A DNA stretch of 64,000 nucleotides from Streptomyces wedmorensis. Lineage in GTDB: Bacteria > Actinomycetota > Actinomycetes > Streptomycetales > Streptomycetaceae. The position numbers and the translations under genes were made by a program. The notes under the pieces are model-generated. The model was not told the DNA's origin. It searched no databases and saw only the letters and a list, made by a program, of their open reading frames with translations. Each line of letters starts with the position of its first letter. Position 1 is the first letter of the stretch. Location of the stretch: NCBI RefSeq assembly GCF_000716445.1, contig NZ_JNWK01000021.1:71383-135382 (forward strand), written 5' to 3'. This document shows positions 1-13,096 of the stretch, piece after piece.

Positions 1-73
1 CGTCGGGGGCCTTCGTCATGCCCGCGCCAGGCCCGCATCGGAGGGCGCGGGGGACAACCGGGACAATGGGCGC

Positions 74-751
74 GTGCTTCACGATCTGTTCAGCCCCGAC
101 GTCCAGCACGCCCTGGACCTCGTCGGCATCTTCGTCTTCGCCATCTCCGGCGCCCTCCTCGCCGTCCGCAAGAACTTCGACGTCTTCGGCATCGCCGTCC
201 TCGCGGAGGTCACCGCCCTCGGCGGCGGCCTCTTCCGGGACCTGGTCATCGGCGCGGTGCCGCCCGCCGCTTTCACGGACCTCGGGTACTTCCTGATGCC
301 GCTGATCGCCGCGGTCCTGGTGTTCTTCCTGCACCCGGAGGTCGAGCGCACGCAGACCGCGGTGAACGTGTTCGACGCGGCGGGCCTGGGGCTGTTCTGC
401 GTGACGGGGACGACGAAGGCGTACGACTACGGGCTCGGCCTGACGGCCTCGGCGGCGCTGGGTCTGGCGACGGCCGTCGGCGGCGGCGTGCTGCGCGACG
501 TGCTGGCGAACGAGGTTCCGTCGCTGCTCCGCTGGGACCGGGACCTGTACGCCGTGCCCGCGATCGTGGGGGCCACGATGGTGGTGCTCTGCATCCGCTT
601 CGACATGCTGAACGCCTTCACCAGCGGTGCCGCCGTCCTGACCGCCTTCGTGCTGCGGCTGTTCGCGATGCGCTTCCACTGGCGGGCGCCGCGCGCCTGG
701 AACCGCCGTTCGTCCGCTCGGGAGGAGCCGGAAAAAGCTACCGCTCAGTAA
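74..751 (+). CDS. TRIC cation channel family membrane protein
   Basis: This 225-residue protein is a predicted membrane channel of the prokaryotic TRIC family (old name UPF0126), whose members form trimeric monovalent cation channels. The family's internal duplication is visible: a GGGLFRD motif near residues 50-56 and a GGGVLRD motif near residues 136-142, each ending a hydrophobic helix pair, with about seven membrane segments overall. The length is typical of the family. The chosen start is GTG; a nearby ATG at 66 is out of frame. The C-terminus is a short charged tail rich in Arg and Glu. The physiological role in actinomycetes is not established. Confidence 0.88.
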   Translation: MLHDLFSPDVQHALDLVGIFVFAISGALLAVRKNFDVFGIAVLAEVTALGGGLFRDLVIGAVPPAAFTDLGYFLMPLIAAVLVFFLHPEVERTQTAVNVFDAAGLGLFCVTGTTKAYDYGLGLTASAALGLATAVGGGVLRDVLANEVPSLLRWDRDLYAVPAIVGATMVVLCIRFDMLNAFTSGAAVLTAFVLRLFAMRFHWRAPRAWNRRSSAREEPEKATAQ

Positions 752-761
752 TTACCTGCGG

Positions 762-767
762 TACCGT
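762..767 (+). promoter_or_regulatory. -10 hexamer TACCGT for a leaderless thioesterase mRNA
   Basis: TACCGT ends 7 bases before the ATG at 775, and no Shine-Dalgarno sequence is present. Transcription would therefore begin at or next to the start codon. No good -35 is visible. Confidence 0.4.
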
Positions 768-774
768 CGATCGT

Positions 775-1650
775 ATGAGCACGAGCACCGAGATGAGCAC
801 CGAGACGCGCACGCCGTCGACCGCCGTCGCGACGAGCGAGTTCGACCGCGACACCGCCGTCACCCTCCGGGAACCCGGCGTCTACGACGCGGACCTCTCC
901 GCCGGCTGGACGATCATCCAAGCCGTCAACGGCGGCTACCTCCTCGCCCTGCTCGGCCGCGCCCTCGGCGACCACCTCCCGCACCCCGACCCGTTCACGA
1001 TCTCGGCGCACTACCTGACGCCGTCCGTGCCCGGCCCGGCGGTGATCCGGACGGAGACGGTCCGCACGGGCCGGTCCCTCTCCACGGGGCAGGCGTCGCT
1101 CTTCCAGTACGCCGAGGACGGCACCGAGGTGGAGCGCATCCGCGTCCTCGCCTCGTACGGAGACCTCGACGCCCTCCCCGACGACGTCCGCACCACCGCC
1201 GCGCCCCCGGCGATGGCCGCGATCGAGAACTGCTTCAGCGCCGCCGACAACCCGGCCCCGCGGATCCCCGGGTCGTCCGCCATCGCCGAGCGCCTCGACC
1301 TCCGCCTCGACCCCTCCTGCGTCGGCTGGGCGGTCGGCGCCCCGTCCGGCAAGGGCGAGATGCGGGCGTGGTTCGGCCTCGCCGACGGCCGCGAGCCCGA
1401 CGCGCTGTCCCTGCTGCTGACCGTCGACGCCCTGCCGCCGACCTCCTTCGAGCTGGGCCTCAAGGGCTGGACCCCGACCGTCGAGCTCACCACCCACGTC
1501 CGCTGCCGCCCGGCCCCCGGCCCGCTGCGCGTCTCGATCACGACCCGCAACCTCGCCGGCGGCTTCCTCGAAGAGGACGCCGAGGTCTGGGACAGCGCCG
1601 GCCGCCTCGTGGCCCAGTCCCGCCAGCTGGCCCGCGCCCCCCGCGACTGA
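775..1650 (+). CDS. Acyl-CoA thioesterase family protein (double hotdog)
   Basis: This 291-residue protein resembles the TesB-like, 4HBT_3-type thioesterases, which hydrolyse acyl-CoA thioesters in the cytosol. An N-terminal hotdog segment (about residues 25-125) contains the NGGYLLALLGRAL helix. A second hotdog half (about 165-285) contains a conserved-looking SFELGLKGWTPTVELT strand region. The first 24 residues are Ser/Thr-rich and probably disordered. The substrate cannot be read from the sequence. It stands alone between the TRIC gene and the cysteine desulfurase gene, with a likely leaderless start. Confidence 0.75.
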   Translation: MSTSTEMSTETRTPSTAVATSEFDRDTAVTLREPGVYDADLSAGWTIIQAVNGGYLLALLGRALGDHLPHPDPFTISAHYLTPSVPGPAVIRTETVRTGRSLSTGQASLFQYAEDGTEVERIRVLASYGDLDALPDDVRTTAAPPAMAAIENCFSAADNPAPRIPGSSAIAERLDLRLDPSCVGWAVGAPSGKGEMRAWFGLADGREPDALSLLLTVDALPPTSFELGLKGWTPTVELTTHVRCRPAPGPLRVSITTRNLAGGFLEEDAEVWDSAGRLVAQSRQLARAPRD

Positions 1651-1737
1651 CCCCGCCGGCCGCCGGCCCGCCGCCGCGCGGGCGTAAACAGGCCAGGCGC
1701 CGAGCATGCCGTGGTGGGCTCGTAGAATCGACCCACC

Positions 1738-2901
1738 ATGGCTTACCTCGACCACGCCGCGACCACGCCCATGCTGCCCGAGGCGATCGAGGCGATGACC
1801 GCCCAGCTCGCCGTCACGGGCAACGCCTCGTCCCTGCACGCCGCCGGCCGACGGGCCAGGCGGACCGTCGAGGAGGGCCGCGAGACGCTCGCCGCGGCGC
1901 TCGGCGCGCGACCGAGCGAGGTCGTGTTCACCTCGGGCGGCACGGAGGCCGACAACCTCGCCGTGAAGGGCCTGTACTGGGCCCGCCGCGACGCCGACCC
2001 CCGCCGCACCCGCGTCCTGGCCAGCCCCGTGGAGCACCACGCCGTGCTCGACGCCGTCGACTGGCTCGCCACGCACGAGGGCGCCGACGTGGAGTACCTG
2101 CCGGTCGACCGGCACGGCCGGGTGCACCCCGAGGCGCTCCGCGAGGCGATCGCCCGCGACCCCGGCTCGGTCGCCCTGGCCACCGTCATGTGGGCCAACA
2201 ACGAGATCGGCACCGTCATGCCGGTGCGTGAACTCGCCGACGTGGCCGCCGAGTTCGACGTACCGCTGCACGCGGACGCCGTCCAGGCCGTCGGTCAGGT
2301 CCCGGTCGACTTCGCCGCATCGGGCCTCGCCGCGATGACCGTGTCCGGCCACAAGATCGGCGGCCCCTACGGCATCGGCGCACTGCTCCTGGGCCGCGAG
2401 CACACCCCCGTGCCCGTGCTGCACGGCGGCGGCCAGGAGCGGCACGTCCGCTCCGGCACCCTCGACGTGCCGGCGGTCGCCGCCTTCGCGGTGGCGGCCC
2501 GGCTGGCCACCGAGCGGCGCGCCGAGTTCGCCCGCGAGGTCGGCGCCCTCCGGGACGCGCTCGTCACCGCCGTCCACGCGGTCGCGCCCGACGCGATCCT
2601 CGGCGGCGACCCCGTCGAGCGGCTGCCCGCCAACGCGCACTTCACCTTCCCGGGCTGCGAGGGCGACTCCCTGCTCCTGCTCCTCGACGCCGCCGGCATC
2701 GCCTGCTCCACCGGCTCCGCCTGCACCGCAGGCATCGCCCAGCCCAGCCACGTGCTCCTCGCCACCGGCACCGACCCGGACCTCGCCCGCGGCACCCTGC
2801 GCTTCTCCCTCGGCCACACCTCCACCAAGGAGGACGTGGCCGCGGTCGCCGCGGCGATCGGCCCGGCGGTGGAGCGCGCCAGGACCGCGGGCCTCACGTG
2901 A
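1738..2901 (+). CDS. Cysteine desulfurase (IscS/NifS type, PLP-dependent)
   Basis: This 387-residue class V aminotransferase-fold enzyme removes sulfur from L-cysteine to give alanine and an enzyme persulfide. The PLP lysine is in the [10 protein letters not shown] motif (about residue 204). The catalytic cysteine is in STGSACTAG (about residue 326). The early motif [10 protein letters not shown] is typical of the family. The gene lies just upstream of mnmA, which needs persulfide sulfur for tRNA 2-thiolation, so delivery of sulfur to MnmA is the likely main role; a general Fe-S role is also possible. A TAGAAT hexamer 9 bases before the ATG suggests a leaderless or nearly leaderless mRNA. The 3' end overlaps the convergent amidase gene by 8 bases. 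Confidence 0.93.
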   Translation: MAYLDHAATTPMLPEAIEAMTAQLAVTGNASSLHAAGRRARRTVEEGRETLAAALGARPSEVVFTSGGTEADNLAVKGLYWARRDADPRRTRVLASPVEHHAVLDAVDWLATHEGADVEYLPVDRHGRVHPEALREAIARDPGSVALATVMWANNEIGTVMPVRELADVAAEFDVPLHADAVQAVGQVPVDFAASGLAAMTVSGHKIGGPYGIGALLLGREHTPVPVLHGGGQERHVRSGTLDVPAVAAFAVAARLATERRAEFAREVGALRDALVTAVHAVAPDAILGGDPVERLPANAHFTFPGCEGDSLLLLLDAAGIACSTGSACTAGIAQPSHVLLATGTDPDLARGTLRFSLGHTSTKEDVAAVAAAIGPAVERARTAGLT

Positions 2902-3562
2902 CCGTCTTCGACGCCTCGCGCACCAGTCTCAGGTAGCGGTCCCAGTCCCAGTGCGGACCCGGGTCGGTGTGGTCCGTGCCCTCGACCTCCACGTGCCCGA
3001 TGATGTGCTCCCGGTCCACGGGTATCCCGTACCGGGCGCATATCCCGGCCGTCAGCCGCGCGGACGACGCGTACATCGCCGCCGTGAAGCCCTGCGGACG
3101 GTCGACGAAGCCCTCGTGCTCGATGCCGATGCTGCGCTCGTTCATGTCGCGGTTGCCGGCGTGGAAGGCGACGTCGAGCTCCCGGATCATCTGGGCCACG
3201 TGCCCGTCCTTGCGGACGACGTAGTGGGCGGCGGCCCCGTGCCCCGGGTTCTTGAAGACCTTCAGGGCGGTCGCGTAACTGCCCTGGACGACGTGGATCA
3301 CGACCCGGTCGATCCGGTAGTCGTCCGGCCGGTCGGCCCGGCGCCAGTTCGCCCGCGCCGCCGCAGCCCACTCGGCGCCCTTGTGGTCGAGCTCGCCGTC
3401 GACCCGCTTCTTCTCCATCCCGGGCAGCCGCCACCAGAAACGCGCGAGGTCGTCCCGGGCAAGCGCGGCGACCCCGACCACCGCCGCACCGCCGCCGAGC
3501 AGCACCGCCCGCCGCCCCACCCGCCCGCCGGACCCGTCCGACCCTCTGTCCTTGCTCCCCAT
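2894..3562 (-). CDS. N-acetylmuramoyl-L-alanine amidase, Tat-type or signal-anchored
   Basis: This 222-residue exported protein belongs to the amidase_2/PGRP family, zinc enzymes that cleave the bond between MurNAc and L-Ala in peptidoglycan. An N-terminal [15 protein letters not shown] segment (about residues 16-30) looks like a twin-arginine signal. The domain begins near residue 75. Candidate zinc ligands are the His of VVIHVVQG and the first His of [11 protein letters not shown], plus one further residue; IEHEG gives a conserved acidic region. It lies between two convergent or divergent housekeeping genes and is separated from mnmA by only 61 bases. It may act in wall turnover or spore wall remodelling; the sequence does not distinguish these. 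Confidence 0.88.
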   Translation of the reverse strand: MGSKDRGSDGSGGRVGRRAVLLGGGAAVVGVAALARDDLARFWWRLPGMEKKRVDGELDHKGAEWAAAARANWRRADRPDDYRIDRVVIHVVQGSYATALKVFKNPGHGAAAHYVVRKDGHVAQMIRELDVAFHAGNRDMNERSIGIEHEGFVDRPQGFTAAMYASSARLTAGICARYGIPVDREHIIGHVEVEGTDHTDPGPHWDWDRYLRLVREASKTVT

Positions 3563-3623
3563 GCCACCGAGAACGCTTACTCCCGCGCTCCTGGTTCCCG
3601 GCTGCCCGTACCCTGGTAGGGCT

Positions 3624-4751
3624 ATGACTCAGACTCCGCCCCCGCGCCCCCTTCGTGTCCTCGCCGCCATGTCGGGCGGAGTGGACTCCGCCGTCGCCGC
3701 CGCCCGTGCCGCCGAGGCGGGCCACGACGTCACCGGCGTGCACCTCGCCCTCTCCGCGAACCCGCAGTCCTTCCGTACCGGAGCCCGCGGCTGCTGCACG
3801 ATCGAGGACTCGCGCGACGCGCGCCGGGCGGCCGACGTCATCGGCATCCCCTTCTACGTGTGGGACCTGGCCGAGCGGTTCCGCGAGGACGTCGTCGACG
3901 ACTTCGTCGCGGAGTACGAGGCCGGCCGCACGCCCAACCCCTGCCTGCGCTGCAACGAGAAGATCAAGTTCGCGGCGCTCCTCGACAAGGCGCTCGCGCT
4001 CGGCTTCGACGCGGTCTGCACCGGCCACTACGCCACCGTCGTCCTGAACGAGGACGGCACCCGCGAGCTGCACCGCGCCTCCGACATGGCCAAGGACCAG
4101 TCGTACGTCCTCGGGGTGCTGGACGAGAAGCAGCTGGCCCACGCGATGTTCCCGCTGGGCGACACCCTCACCACCAAGGACGAGATCCGGGCGGAGGCCG
4201 AGCGACGCGGGCTCGCGGTCGCGAAGAAGCCCGACAGCCACGACATCTGCTTCATCGCCGACGGCGACACGCAGGGCTTCCTCGCCTCCCGCCTCGGCAA
4301 GGCGGAGGGCGACATCGTCGACGAGGCCGGCACGAAGATCGGCACGCACGAGGGCGCGTACGGCTTCACCATCGGCCAGCGCAAGGGCCTGCGGATCGGC
4401 CACCCGGCCGCGGACGGCAAGCCCCGCTACGTCCTCGACATCTCGCCCGTGAACAACACCGTCACCGTCGGCCCGGCCGAGGCGCTCGACGTCACCGCCC
4501 TCACCGCGATCAAGCCCCGCTGGTGCGGCACCGCCCCGGACGGCCCGGGCCGCTACACGGCCCAGCTCCGCGCCCACGGCGGCGAGACCGAGGTGACCGC
4601 CACCCTCACCGACGGCGAGCTCGCCGTCACCTTCGCCGAGCCGGTCCGCGGCGTCGCCCCCGGCCAGGCCATCGTCCTCTACGACGGCACCCGCGTCGTC
4701 GGCTCCGCCACCATCGCCACGACGGCCCGCCACACCCCGGCCCCGGCCTGA
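3624..4751 (+). CDS. mnmA: tRNA-specific 2-thiouridylase MnmA
   Basis: This 375-residue enzyme thiolates U34 of the Lys, Glu and Gln tRNAs, using ATP and sulfur relayed from a cysteine desulfurase. The PP-loop motif SGGVDSAV is near residues 17-24. The [12 protein letters not shown] segment (about 109-120) carries one catalytic cysteine, and DICFIADGD (about 205-213) carries the second. The C-terminal beta-barrel follows. The ATG at 3624 gives the family length; an upstream extension of the frame runs through the amidase promoter and is not credible. The neighbouring cysteine desulfurase is the obvious sulfur donor. A large palindromic terminator follows the gene. Confidence 0.95.
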   Translation: MTQTPPPRPLRVLAAMSGGVDSAVAAARAAEAGHDVTGVHLALSANPQSFRTGARGCCTIEDSRDARRAADVIGIPFYVWDLAERFREDVVDDFVAEYEAGRTPNPCLRCNEKIKFAALLDKALALGFDAVCTGHYATVVLNEDGTRELHRASDMAKDQSYVLGVLDEKQLAHAMFPLGDTLTTKDEIRAEAERRGLAVAKKPDSHDICFIADGDTQGFLASRLGKAEGDIVDEAGTKIGTHEGAYGFTIGQRKGLRIGHPAADGKPRYVLDISPVNNTVTVGPAEALDVTALTAIKPRWCGTAPDGPGRYTAQLRAHGGETEVTATLTDGELAVTFAEPVRGVAPGQAIVLYDGTRVVGSATIATTARHTPAPA

Positions 4752-4850
4752 CCCCGCGAGGCCCGAGGACCGGGCCCGCGCACCACGACCGCGCCCGGGA
4801 CCGTCCGGGCCCGCCGCCCGATCCGGCCTGACCGACAGGACACCGCCAGG

Positions 4851-4919
4851 GCCTGTCCGGCGGATCAGGGCCGGGTCCGCGGCGCCGCGGACCAGCCGGC
4901 CCTGATCCGCCGGACAGGC
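4851..4919. terminator. Bidirectional terminator with nested perfect palindromes
   Basis: Perfect 24-base arms at 4851-4874 and 4896-4919 enclose an 18-base perfect palindrome at 4875-4892 and three extra bases. The structure lies between the convergent mnmA and alpha/beta hydrolase genes and ends one base before the hydrolase stop codon. There is no T-tract, as is usual in Streptomyces terminators. Confidence 0.7.
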
Positions 4920-4920
4920 A

Positions 4921-5730
4921 CTAGACCGCCCCGGCCGTCTCCCGGTCCTCGGCGAGGAACTCCTCGACGACGGGGGCCAGGACGTGCGGGGCCACCTCGT
5001 GCGTCTGGCCCGTCAGGGTGCGGTGCCGGGCACGGGGGAGGGCCGCCGTCAGGGCGCGCGCCGCCTGACGGGTCCCGGCCGGGCTGGCGCCGCCGTCGAC
5101 CACCAGCACGCGCGCGTGGACGCGGGCGAGGCTCCGCTCGGGAAGCGTCCCGTCGCCGAGGAGGGCGAGGTCGTACGCGAGGGTGCGGGCCGGCCCGGCG
5201 ACGCCGGGCCGCAGCCGGGTCACCCCGGGCGGCAGCCCCGCGGCCGCCGCCGCGTCCGCCAGGAAAAGGTCGAGCGCCGCCGCCCGCCGCCCCCGGTCGA
5301 GGAGCGCGGCCACCCGGCGCCACCGCTCCCTCTCCTCCGCCGAGTACGGCGGCTCGTACACCGACACCGGACCCGCCGGCACCCCGGCCGCCGCCGCCGC
5401 GAGCGCCAGCGCGCCCCCCGTGCCCGTCCCGTGCAGGGCCGCCCCCGCGCCCGCCGCCCCGACGACCGCCGCCAGGTCGTCGATCTCCCTTTCCACCGCG
5501 TACGGCCCGGTGTCGCCGCTCGCGCCGCGCCCCCTCCGGTCGTACGCCACGACCGAGAAGCGCCCGGCGAGCAGCCCGCCCAGCACCCGTTCGCCCGCGG
5601 CCGTGCCCAGCGCACCGCTCACCAGGACGAGCGGCGGCCCGTCGCCGTACCTCTCGTACGCGATCGGCGTCCCGTCCCGCGACGTGACCCGCCCCCGAAC
5701 CCTGTTCAGCGTGGTGCTCTCCTCGTCCAT
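4921..5730 (-). CDS. Alpha/beta hydrolase fold protein without the nucleophilic serine
   Basis: This protein of about 269 residues has the alpha/beta hydrolase fold: an early GDGPPLVLVSGALG strand and oxyanion loop, DRRGRGASG, and a late LTGQTHEVAP segment with the catalytic-type histidine. The nucleophile elbow, normally G-x-S-x-G, reads GTGTGG, so the catalytic serine position is a glycine. I confirmed this from the bases (GGG ACG GGC ACG GGG). The protein may be inactive, or may use an unusual residue or act as a binding protein. ATG at 5730 was chosen; a GTG at 5754 would add eight residues. It is convergent with mnmA. Confidence 0.75.
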   Translation of the reverse strand: MDEESTTLNRVRGRVTSRDGTPIAYERYGDGPPLVLVSGALGTAAGERVLGGLLAGRFSVVAYDRRGRGASGDTGPYAVEREIDDLAAVVGAAGAGAALHGTGTGGALALAAAAAGVPAGPVSVYEPPYSAEERERWRRVAALLDRGRRAAALDLFLADAAAAAGLPPGVTRLRPGVAGPARTLAYDLALLGDGTLPERSLARVHARVLVVDGGASPAGTRQAARALTAALPRARHRTLTGQTHEVAPHVLAPVVEEFLAEDRETAGAV

Positions 5731-5815
5731 GGCAGGGCAGACCGCGGACGTCACCGGAACTCATCGCCGCCGGGCGCGATTTCCCCGAGGAAATTCCCAG
5801 CCCCTGGTCAAGGCC

Positions 5816-5821
5816 TACGGT
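5816..5821 (+). promoter_or_regulatory. -10 hexamer TACGGT for a leaderless LOG-family gene
   Basis: TACGGT ends 7 bases before the ATG at 5829. A competing GTG at 5820 overlaps the hexamer, which argues for the ATG. Confidence 0.4.
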
Positions 5822-5828
5822 GGGGGCC

Positions 5829-6368
5829 ATGAACATCTGCGTCTTCCTCTCCGCCGCCGACCTCGACGAGCGCTACACGGCCCCCGCCCGCGACTTCGCC
5901 CGCCTCCTCGGCAAGTCCGGCCACACCCTCGTCTGGGGCGGCTCCGACACCGGCCTGATGAAGGTCGTCGCGGACGGCGTCCAGGAGAGCGGCGGCCGGC
6001 TCGTCGGCGTCTCCGTCGACTTCCTCGCCCACAAGGCCCGCCCGGACGCGGACGAGATGGTCATCGCCGAGGACCTGGCCGCCCGCAAGGCGCTGCTGCT
6101 CGCCAAGTCCGACGCGATCGTCGTCATGGTCGGCGGCACCGGCACCCTCGACGAGGCCACCGAGATCCTGGAGCTCAAGAAGCACGGCAAGCACGCCAAG
6201 CCGGTCGTCCTCCTCAACACCGCCGGCTTCTACGACGGCCTGAAGACCCAGTTCCACCGCATGGAGGCCGAGGGCTTCCTCCCGCTGCCCCTCACCGACC
6301 TCGTCTTCTTCGCGGACGACGGCCCGGCCGCCCTCGCCCACCTGGAGGAGAACATCGCCTCCCGCTGA
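5829..6368 (+). CDS. TIGR00730/LOG-family Rossmann-fold protein
   Basis: This 179-residue protein belongs to the LOG-like (lysine decarboxylase-like, misnamed) Rossmann family. Characterised members hydrolyse nucleoside 5'-monophosphates such as cytokinin ribotides to base and ribose 5-phosphate. The family signature is seen as ARKALLL followed by VGGTGTLDEATEIL (about residues 96-122). The second motif usually reads PGGxGTxxE; here the proline is valine. The length is normal. Its substrate in bacteria is uncertain. The next gene starts only 7 bases downstream, so it may be co-transcribed with the SDR and MetE-like genes. Confidence 0.8.
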   Translation: MNICVFLSAADLDERYTAPARDFARLLGKSGHTLVWGGSDTGLMKVVADGVQESGGRLVGVSVDFLAHKARPDADEMVIAEDLAARKALLLAKSDAIVVMVGGTGTLDEATEILELKKHGKHAKPVVLLNTAGFYDGLKTQFHRMEAEGFLPLPLTDLVFFADDGPAALAHLEENIASR

Positions 6369-6375
6369 TGCGAGC

Positions 6376-7074
6376 ATGGGGACCATGGCTACTCATGTGA
6401 TCACCGGAGCCGGTTCCGGCATCGGCGCGGCCGTCGCGCGCCGGCTGCACGCGCGCGGGGACGAACTCGTGCTGCACGCGCGCGACGCGGGGAGGGCGAA
6501 GGAGCTCGCCGGGCGGTTCCCCGGCGCGCGGACGCTGGTGGGGGACCTCGCCGACCCCGACCGGCTGTCGTGGGCGTTCTCGCACCAGACGATGCCGGAG
6601 CGGGTGGACAGCCTGCTGCACATCGCGGGGGTCGTCGACCTCGGCCCGATCGGCGAACTCACGCCGAAGACCTGGCACCACCAGCTCAACGTCAACCTCG
6701 TCGCCCCGGCGGAGCTGACCCGGCACATGCTGCCCCAGCTGCGGGTCTCGCAGGGGCACGTCGTCTTCGTGAACTCGGGCGCGGGGCTCAACGCGCACGG
6801 GGAGTGGGGCGCGTACGCCGCCTCGAAGCACGGCCTCAAGGCCCTCGCGGACGCCCTGCGCCACGAGGAGCACGCGAACGGGGTGCGGGTCACGTCCGTC
6901 TACCCGGGGCGGACCGCGAGCCCGATGCAGGCGAAGGTGCACCAGCAGGAGGGCAAGGAGTACGACCCGTCGAAGTGGATCGACCCCGAGTCCGTCGCGA
7001 CGGCGATCCTGACCGCGATCGACCTGCCGAAGGACGCCGAGATCAACGACCTCACCGTCCGCCCGGGACGCTAG
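6376..7074 (+). CDS. SDR family NAD(P)-dependent oxidoreductase
   Basis: This 232-residue classical short-chain dehydrogenase has the cofactor-binding TGAGSGIG motif near its N-terminus, the structural NSGAG stretch with the catalytic serine (about residue 134) and the YAASK active-site motif (about residues 149-153). The substrate is unknown. A second in-frame ATG at 6385 is an equally possible start. The stop codon TAG is followed two bases later by the ATG of the MetE-like gene, so the two are probably translated from one mRNA. Confidence 0.85.
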   Translation: MGTMATHVITGAGSGIGAAVARRLHARGDELVLHARDAGRAKELAGRFPGARTLVGDLADPDRLSWAFSHQTMPERVDSLLHIAGVVDLGPIGELTPKTWHHQLNVNLVAPAELTRHMLPQLRVSQGHVVFVNSGAGLNAHGEWGAYAASKHGLKALADALRHEEHANGVRVTSVYPGRTASPMQAKVHQQEGKEYDPSKWIDPESVATAILTAIDLPKDAEINDLTVRPGR

Positions 7075-7076
7075 GC

Positions 7077-10330
<3,254 letters not shown>

Positions 10331-10584
10331 CCGCCCACCGTCCCCCGGAAGGCCACCCGTTCGGCGCATACCAGATCGTTACGGGTGGCTGGGTCGCATT
10401 CGGGCAAGAGAAGGAGAGCGCTGCCCGTCGGAGCCCTCGGCGGCCTAGGGTGGTGACCGTGCGTCTTGTCCCGCACGGCCGCCCCAGGGCTCTGCCCCGC
10501 CGCGCGCCGGCCGGACGACGGACGGCCGCGTCACCGCGACCCCGCACACACCCGACGGCACCGCCGCCTGTGAGAGGGACGGGA

Positions 10585-12699
10585 ATGGAACCGACCGAGA
10601 GCGCCGCCCCGGTCCCACGGCCACAACGCCGTGCGGTCACCCCGGGCTTCACCTCCCGGCTGCCCGCAGCCGTGGTGGTCATCGCAGCCGTCGTGCTCGT
10701 CGCCGGGCTCCAGCAGGCCCTGAGCACCGGTCACGGACTCTTCCCAGGCGGGATCCCCGGCTGGTCCCTCGCCGTCCTCGCCGGCCTGATCGTCGGCCAC
10801 CTGGTCGCCCTCGGCCGCGACCGCTGGTGGGGCGGCACCGGTTCCGGCGCCGCCCTCACCCTCGCCGTCCTCCTCCTGTACGGCTGGGTCCCCGCCGGCC
10901 TCGTGTCGCTCACCGTCGTCGCCCTGGTCAGCGCCGCCCGCCGGCATCGCTGGCGCCAGGGCGTACTGCACGGCGCCGCCGACATCCTCGGCGTGGGCAC
11001 CGCGGCCCTCGTACTCGGCCTGTTCGGAGACGTACCGACCGTCGAAGTGCCCTGGCAGCCCCTCGACTGGACGATCCGGGACCTCCCGGAAGTCGTCCTC
11101 GCCGCCGGCGCCTACCTCGTGGCGACCCGGCTCCTCCTGTGGTACACCCTCGCGCCCCAGGGCCGCGGCCTGCCCACCGTCGCCCGCAGCGCCCTCCTCC
11201 GGCAGGGCCTCGTCGCCGTCGCCCTCCTCGGCATCGCCCCGCTCATCTGCGTCGTCGCCGCCACCCGGCCCGTGCTGCTGCCGCTCTTCGCCGTCCCCCT
11301 CATCGCCCTCGACTCCACCCTCTGGATCGCCCGCGCCCGCGCCGAGGAACAGCTCCGCGACCCGCTCACCGGACTCCCCAACCGCCAATGGCTCCTGGAA
11401 CGGGCCTGGACCGCCCTGGAGGAAGCCGAAGGCGAAGGGGCCCGCGCAGCCCTCGTCCTGATCGACCTCGACCGCTTCCGATCGGTCAACGACACCCTCG
11501 GCCACCTCGCGGGCGACCGGCTGCTCCTCCAGATCGCCGAACGGCTCCGCCTCGCACTGCCCCGCGGCGCCGAGGCCGCCAGACTCGGCGGCGACGAGTT
11601 CGCCGTCCTGCTGCCCACCGCCGACTCCACCACCAGCGCGCAGCGGGTCGCCCGCCACCTCGTCGCCGAACTCTCCTCCCCGCTCGACCTCGACGGCCTC
11701 ACCCTCGTCCTGGAGGCCAGCGCCGGCGTCGCCGTCTTCCCCGACCACGCCCTCGACGCCGAAGGCCTGCTGCGCCGCGCCGACGTCGCCATGTACCAGG
11801 CCAAGCGGGACCGCACCGGCGTCGAGGTCTACGAGTCCAAGCGCGACTCCAACACCCCCGACCGGCTCGGCCTCCTCGGCGACCTCCGCCGCGCCCTCGA
11901 CGCCGGCGAGGTCGAACTCCACTACCAGCCCAAGGTCCGCTTCGACGGCCAGGTCGCCGGCCTCGAGGCGCTCGTGCGCTGGGTCCACCCCGAGCGCGGC
12001 AAGGTCCCCCCGGACGAGTTCATCGCCATCGCCGAGTCCTCCGGCCTGATGCCGCACCTCACCGAGTACGTCCTGGAGACCGCGCTCGCCCAGGTCGCCC
12101 GCTGGCGCGCCCAGGGCCTCAACGTCCCGGTCGCCGTCAACGTCTCGCCGCGCGACGTCCACACCCCCGGCTTCGCCGGCGCCGTCGCCGCCCGGCTCGC
12201 CCGCCACGGCGTCCCGGCCGGCGCCCTCCAGCTGGAGATAACGGAGCACGTCCTCCTGGAGGACCCCCAGCGGGCCGCCGACACGCTCAACGGCCTCACC
12301 GGCCACGGCGTCAAGATGTCCCTCGACGACTTCGGCACCGGCTACTCCTCCCTCGTCCACCTGCGCCGGCTGCCCGTCAGCGAGCTGAAGATCGACCGCT
12401 CCTTCGTCGCCCGGCTCGCCGTCGACACCGAGGACGCCGAGATCGTCCGCTGCACCGTCGACCTCGCCCACTCCCTCGGCCTCCTCGTCGTCGCCGAGGG
12501 CGTGGAGGACGACGAGACCTGGGAACGCCTCCGCGACCTGGGCTGCGACGCCGTCCAGGGCTGGCTCGTCGCCGCCGCCATGCCGCCCGCCGAGGCCACC
12601 GCCTGGCTCCTGGCCCGCGGCGAGCACGGCTGGCGCCGCCCCGCCGACATGGTCGAGCCCGTCGATCTGGACCACCCCTCGGGCCACGTCGTGCAGTGA
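10585..12699 (+). CDS. rmdB: Membrane GGDEF-EAL protein, RmdB-like c-di-GMP phosphodiesterase
   Basis: This protein of about 704 residues has six or seven N-terminal membrane segments (about residues 25-245), a GGDEF domain with intact [10 protein letters not shown], and an EAL domain with intact [14 protein letters not shown] and DDFGTGYSS motifs. No RxxD inhibitory site precedes GGDEF. By position after ligA and by domain order it matches S. coelicolor SCO5495 (RmdB), reported to hydrolyse c-di-GMP and affect development; that link is from memory. ATG at 10585 follows a GAGAGGGACGGGA stretch. A leaderless GTG at 10459, 7 bases after a TAGGGT hexamer, is an alternative that adds 42 residues. 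Confidence 0.9.
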   Translation: MEPTESAAPVPRPQRRAVTPGFTSRLPAAVVVIAAVVLVAGLQQALSTGHGLFPGGIPGWSLAVLAGLIVGHLVALGRDRWWGGTGSGAALTLAVLLLYGWVPAGLVSLTVVALVSAARRHRWRQGVLHGAADILGVGTAALVLGLFGDVPTVEVPWQPLDWTIRDLPEVVLAAGAYLVATRLLLWYTLAPQGRGLPTVARSALLRQGLVAVALLGIAPLICVVAATRPVLLPLFAVPLIALDSTLWIARARAEEQLRDPLTGLPNRQWLLERAWTALEEAEGEGARAALVLIDLDRFRSVNDTLGHLAGDRLLLQIAERLRLALPRGAEAARLGGDEFAVLLPTADSTTSAQRVARHLVAELSSPLDLDGLTLVLEASAGVAVFPDHALDAEGLLRRADVAMYQAKRDRTGVEVYESKRDSNTPDRLGLLGDLRRALDAGEVELHYQPKVRFDGQVAGLEALVRWVHPERGKVPPDEFIAIAESSGLMPHLTEYVLETALAQVARWRAQGLNVPVAVNVSPRDVHTPGFAGAVAARLARHGVPAGALQLEITEHVLLEDPQRAADTLNGLTGHGVKMSLDDFGTGYSSLVHLRRLPVSELKIDRSFVARLAVDTEDAEIVRCTVDLAHSLGLLVVAEGVEDDETWERLRDLGCDAVQGWLVAAAMPPAEATAWLLARGEHGWRRPADMVEPVDLDHPSGHVVQ

Positions 12700-12793
12700 C
12701 CGTCCCCCTCCGGGGGCAAACCGTTTCACGGGCAGCGGCGCTGGCCCCATAGGATTGGGCCAACACCATCAAACTCACCCCGTGAGGATCCGC

Positions 12794-13090
12794 ATGCCTG
12801 GCATCACGCGCGAGGAGGTCGCCCACCTCGCACGGCTGGCGCGTCTGGAGCTGAAGGGCGAAGAACTCGATCACTTCGCCGGTCAGCTCGACGACATCAT
12901 CGGCGCGGTCGCCCGCGTCTCCGAGGTCGCCGACCAAGACGTACCGCCGACCTCCCACCCGCTGCCGCTGACCAATGTCATGCGCGCGGACGAGGTCCGT
13001 CCGTCGCTCACCCCCGAGCAGGCGCTCTCCGGCGCCCCGGCCCAGGAGCAGCAGCGTTTCAAGGTGCCGCAGATCCTGGGGGAGGACTAA
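12794..13090 (+). CDS. gatC: Asp-tRNA(Asn)/Glu-tRNA(Gln) amidotransferase subunit C
   Basis: This 98-residue subunit stabilises GatA in the GatCAB complex, which converts misacylated Glu-tRNA(Gln) or Asp-tRNA(Asn) to the amidated form. The sequence has the family's [10 protein letters not shown] helix (about residues 10-19) and a late [10 protein letters not shown] segment. ATG at 12794 follows a GAGG site by seven bases; the frame is open further upstream but without a signal. A TAGGAT hexamer 38 bases upstream of the start is a plausible operon promoter. gatA begins 6 bases after the stop. Confidence 0.94.
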   Translation: MPGITREEVAHLARLARLELKGEELDHFAGQLDDIIGAVARVSEVADQDVPPTSHPLPLTNVMRADEVRPSLTPEQALSGAPAQEQQRFKVPQILGED

Positions 13091-13096
13091 CAAGTC

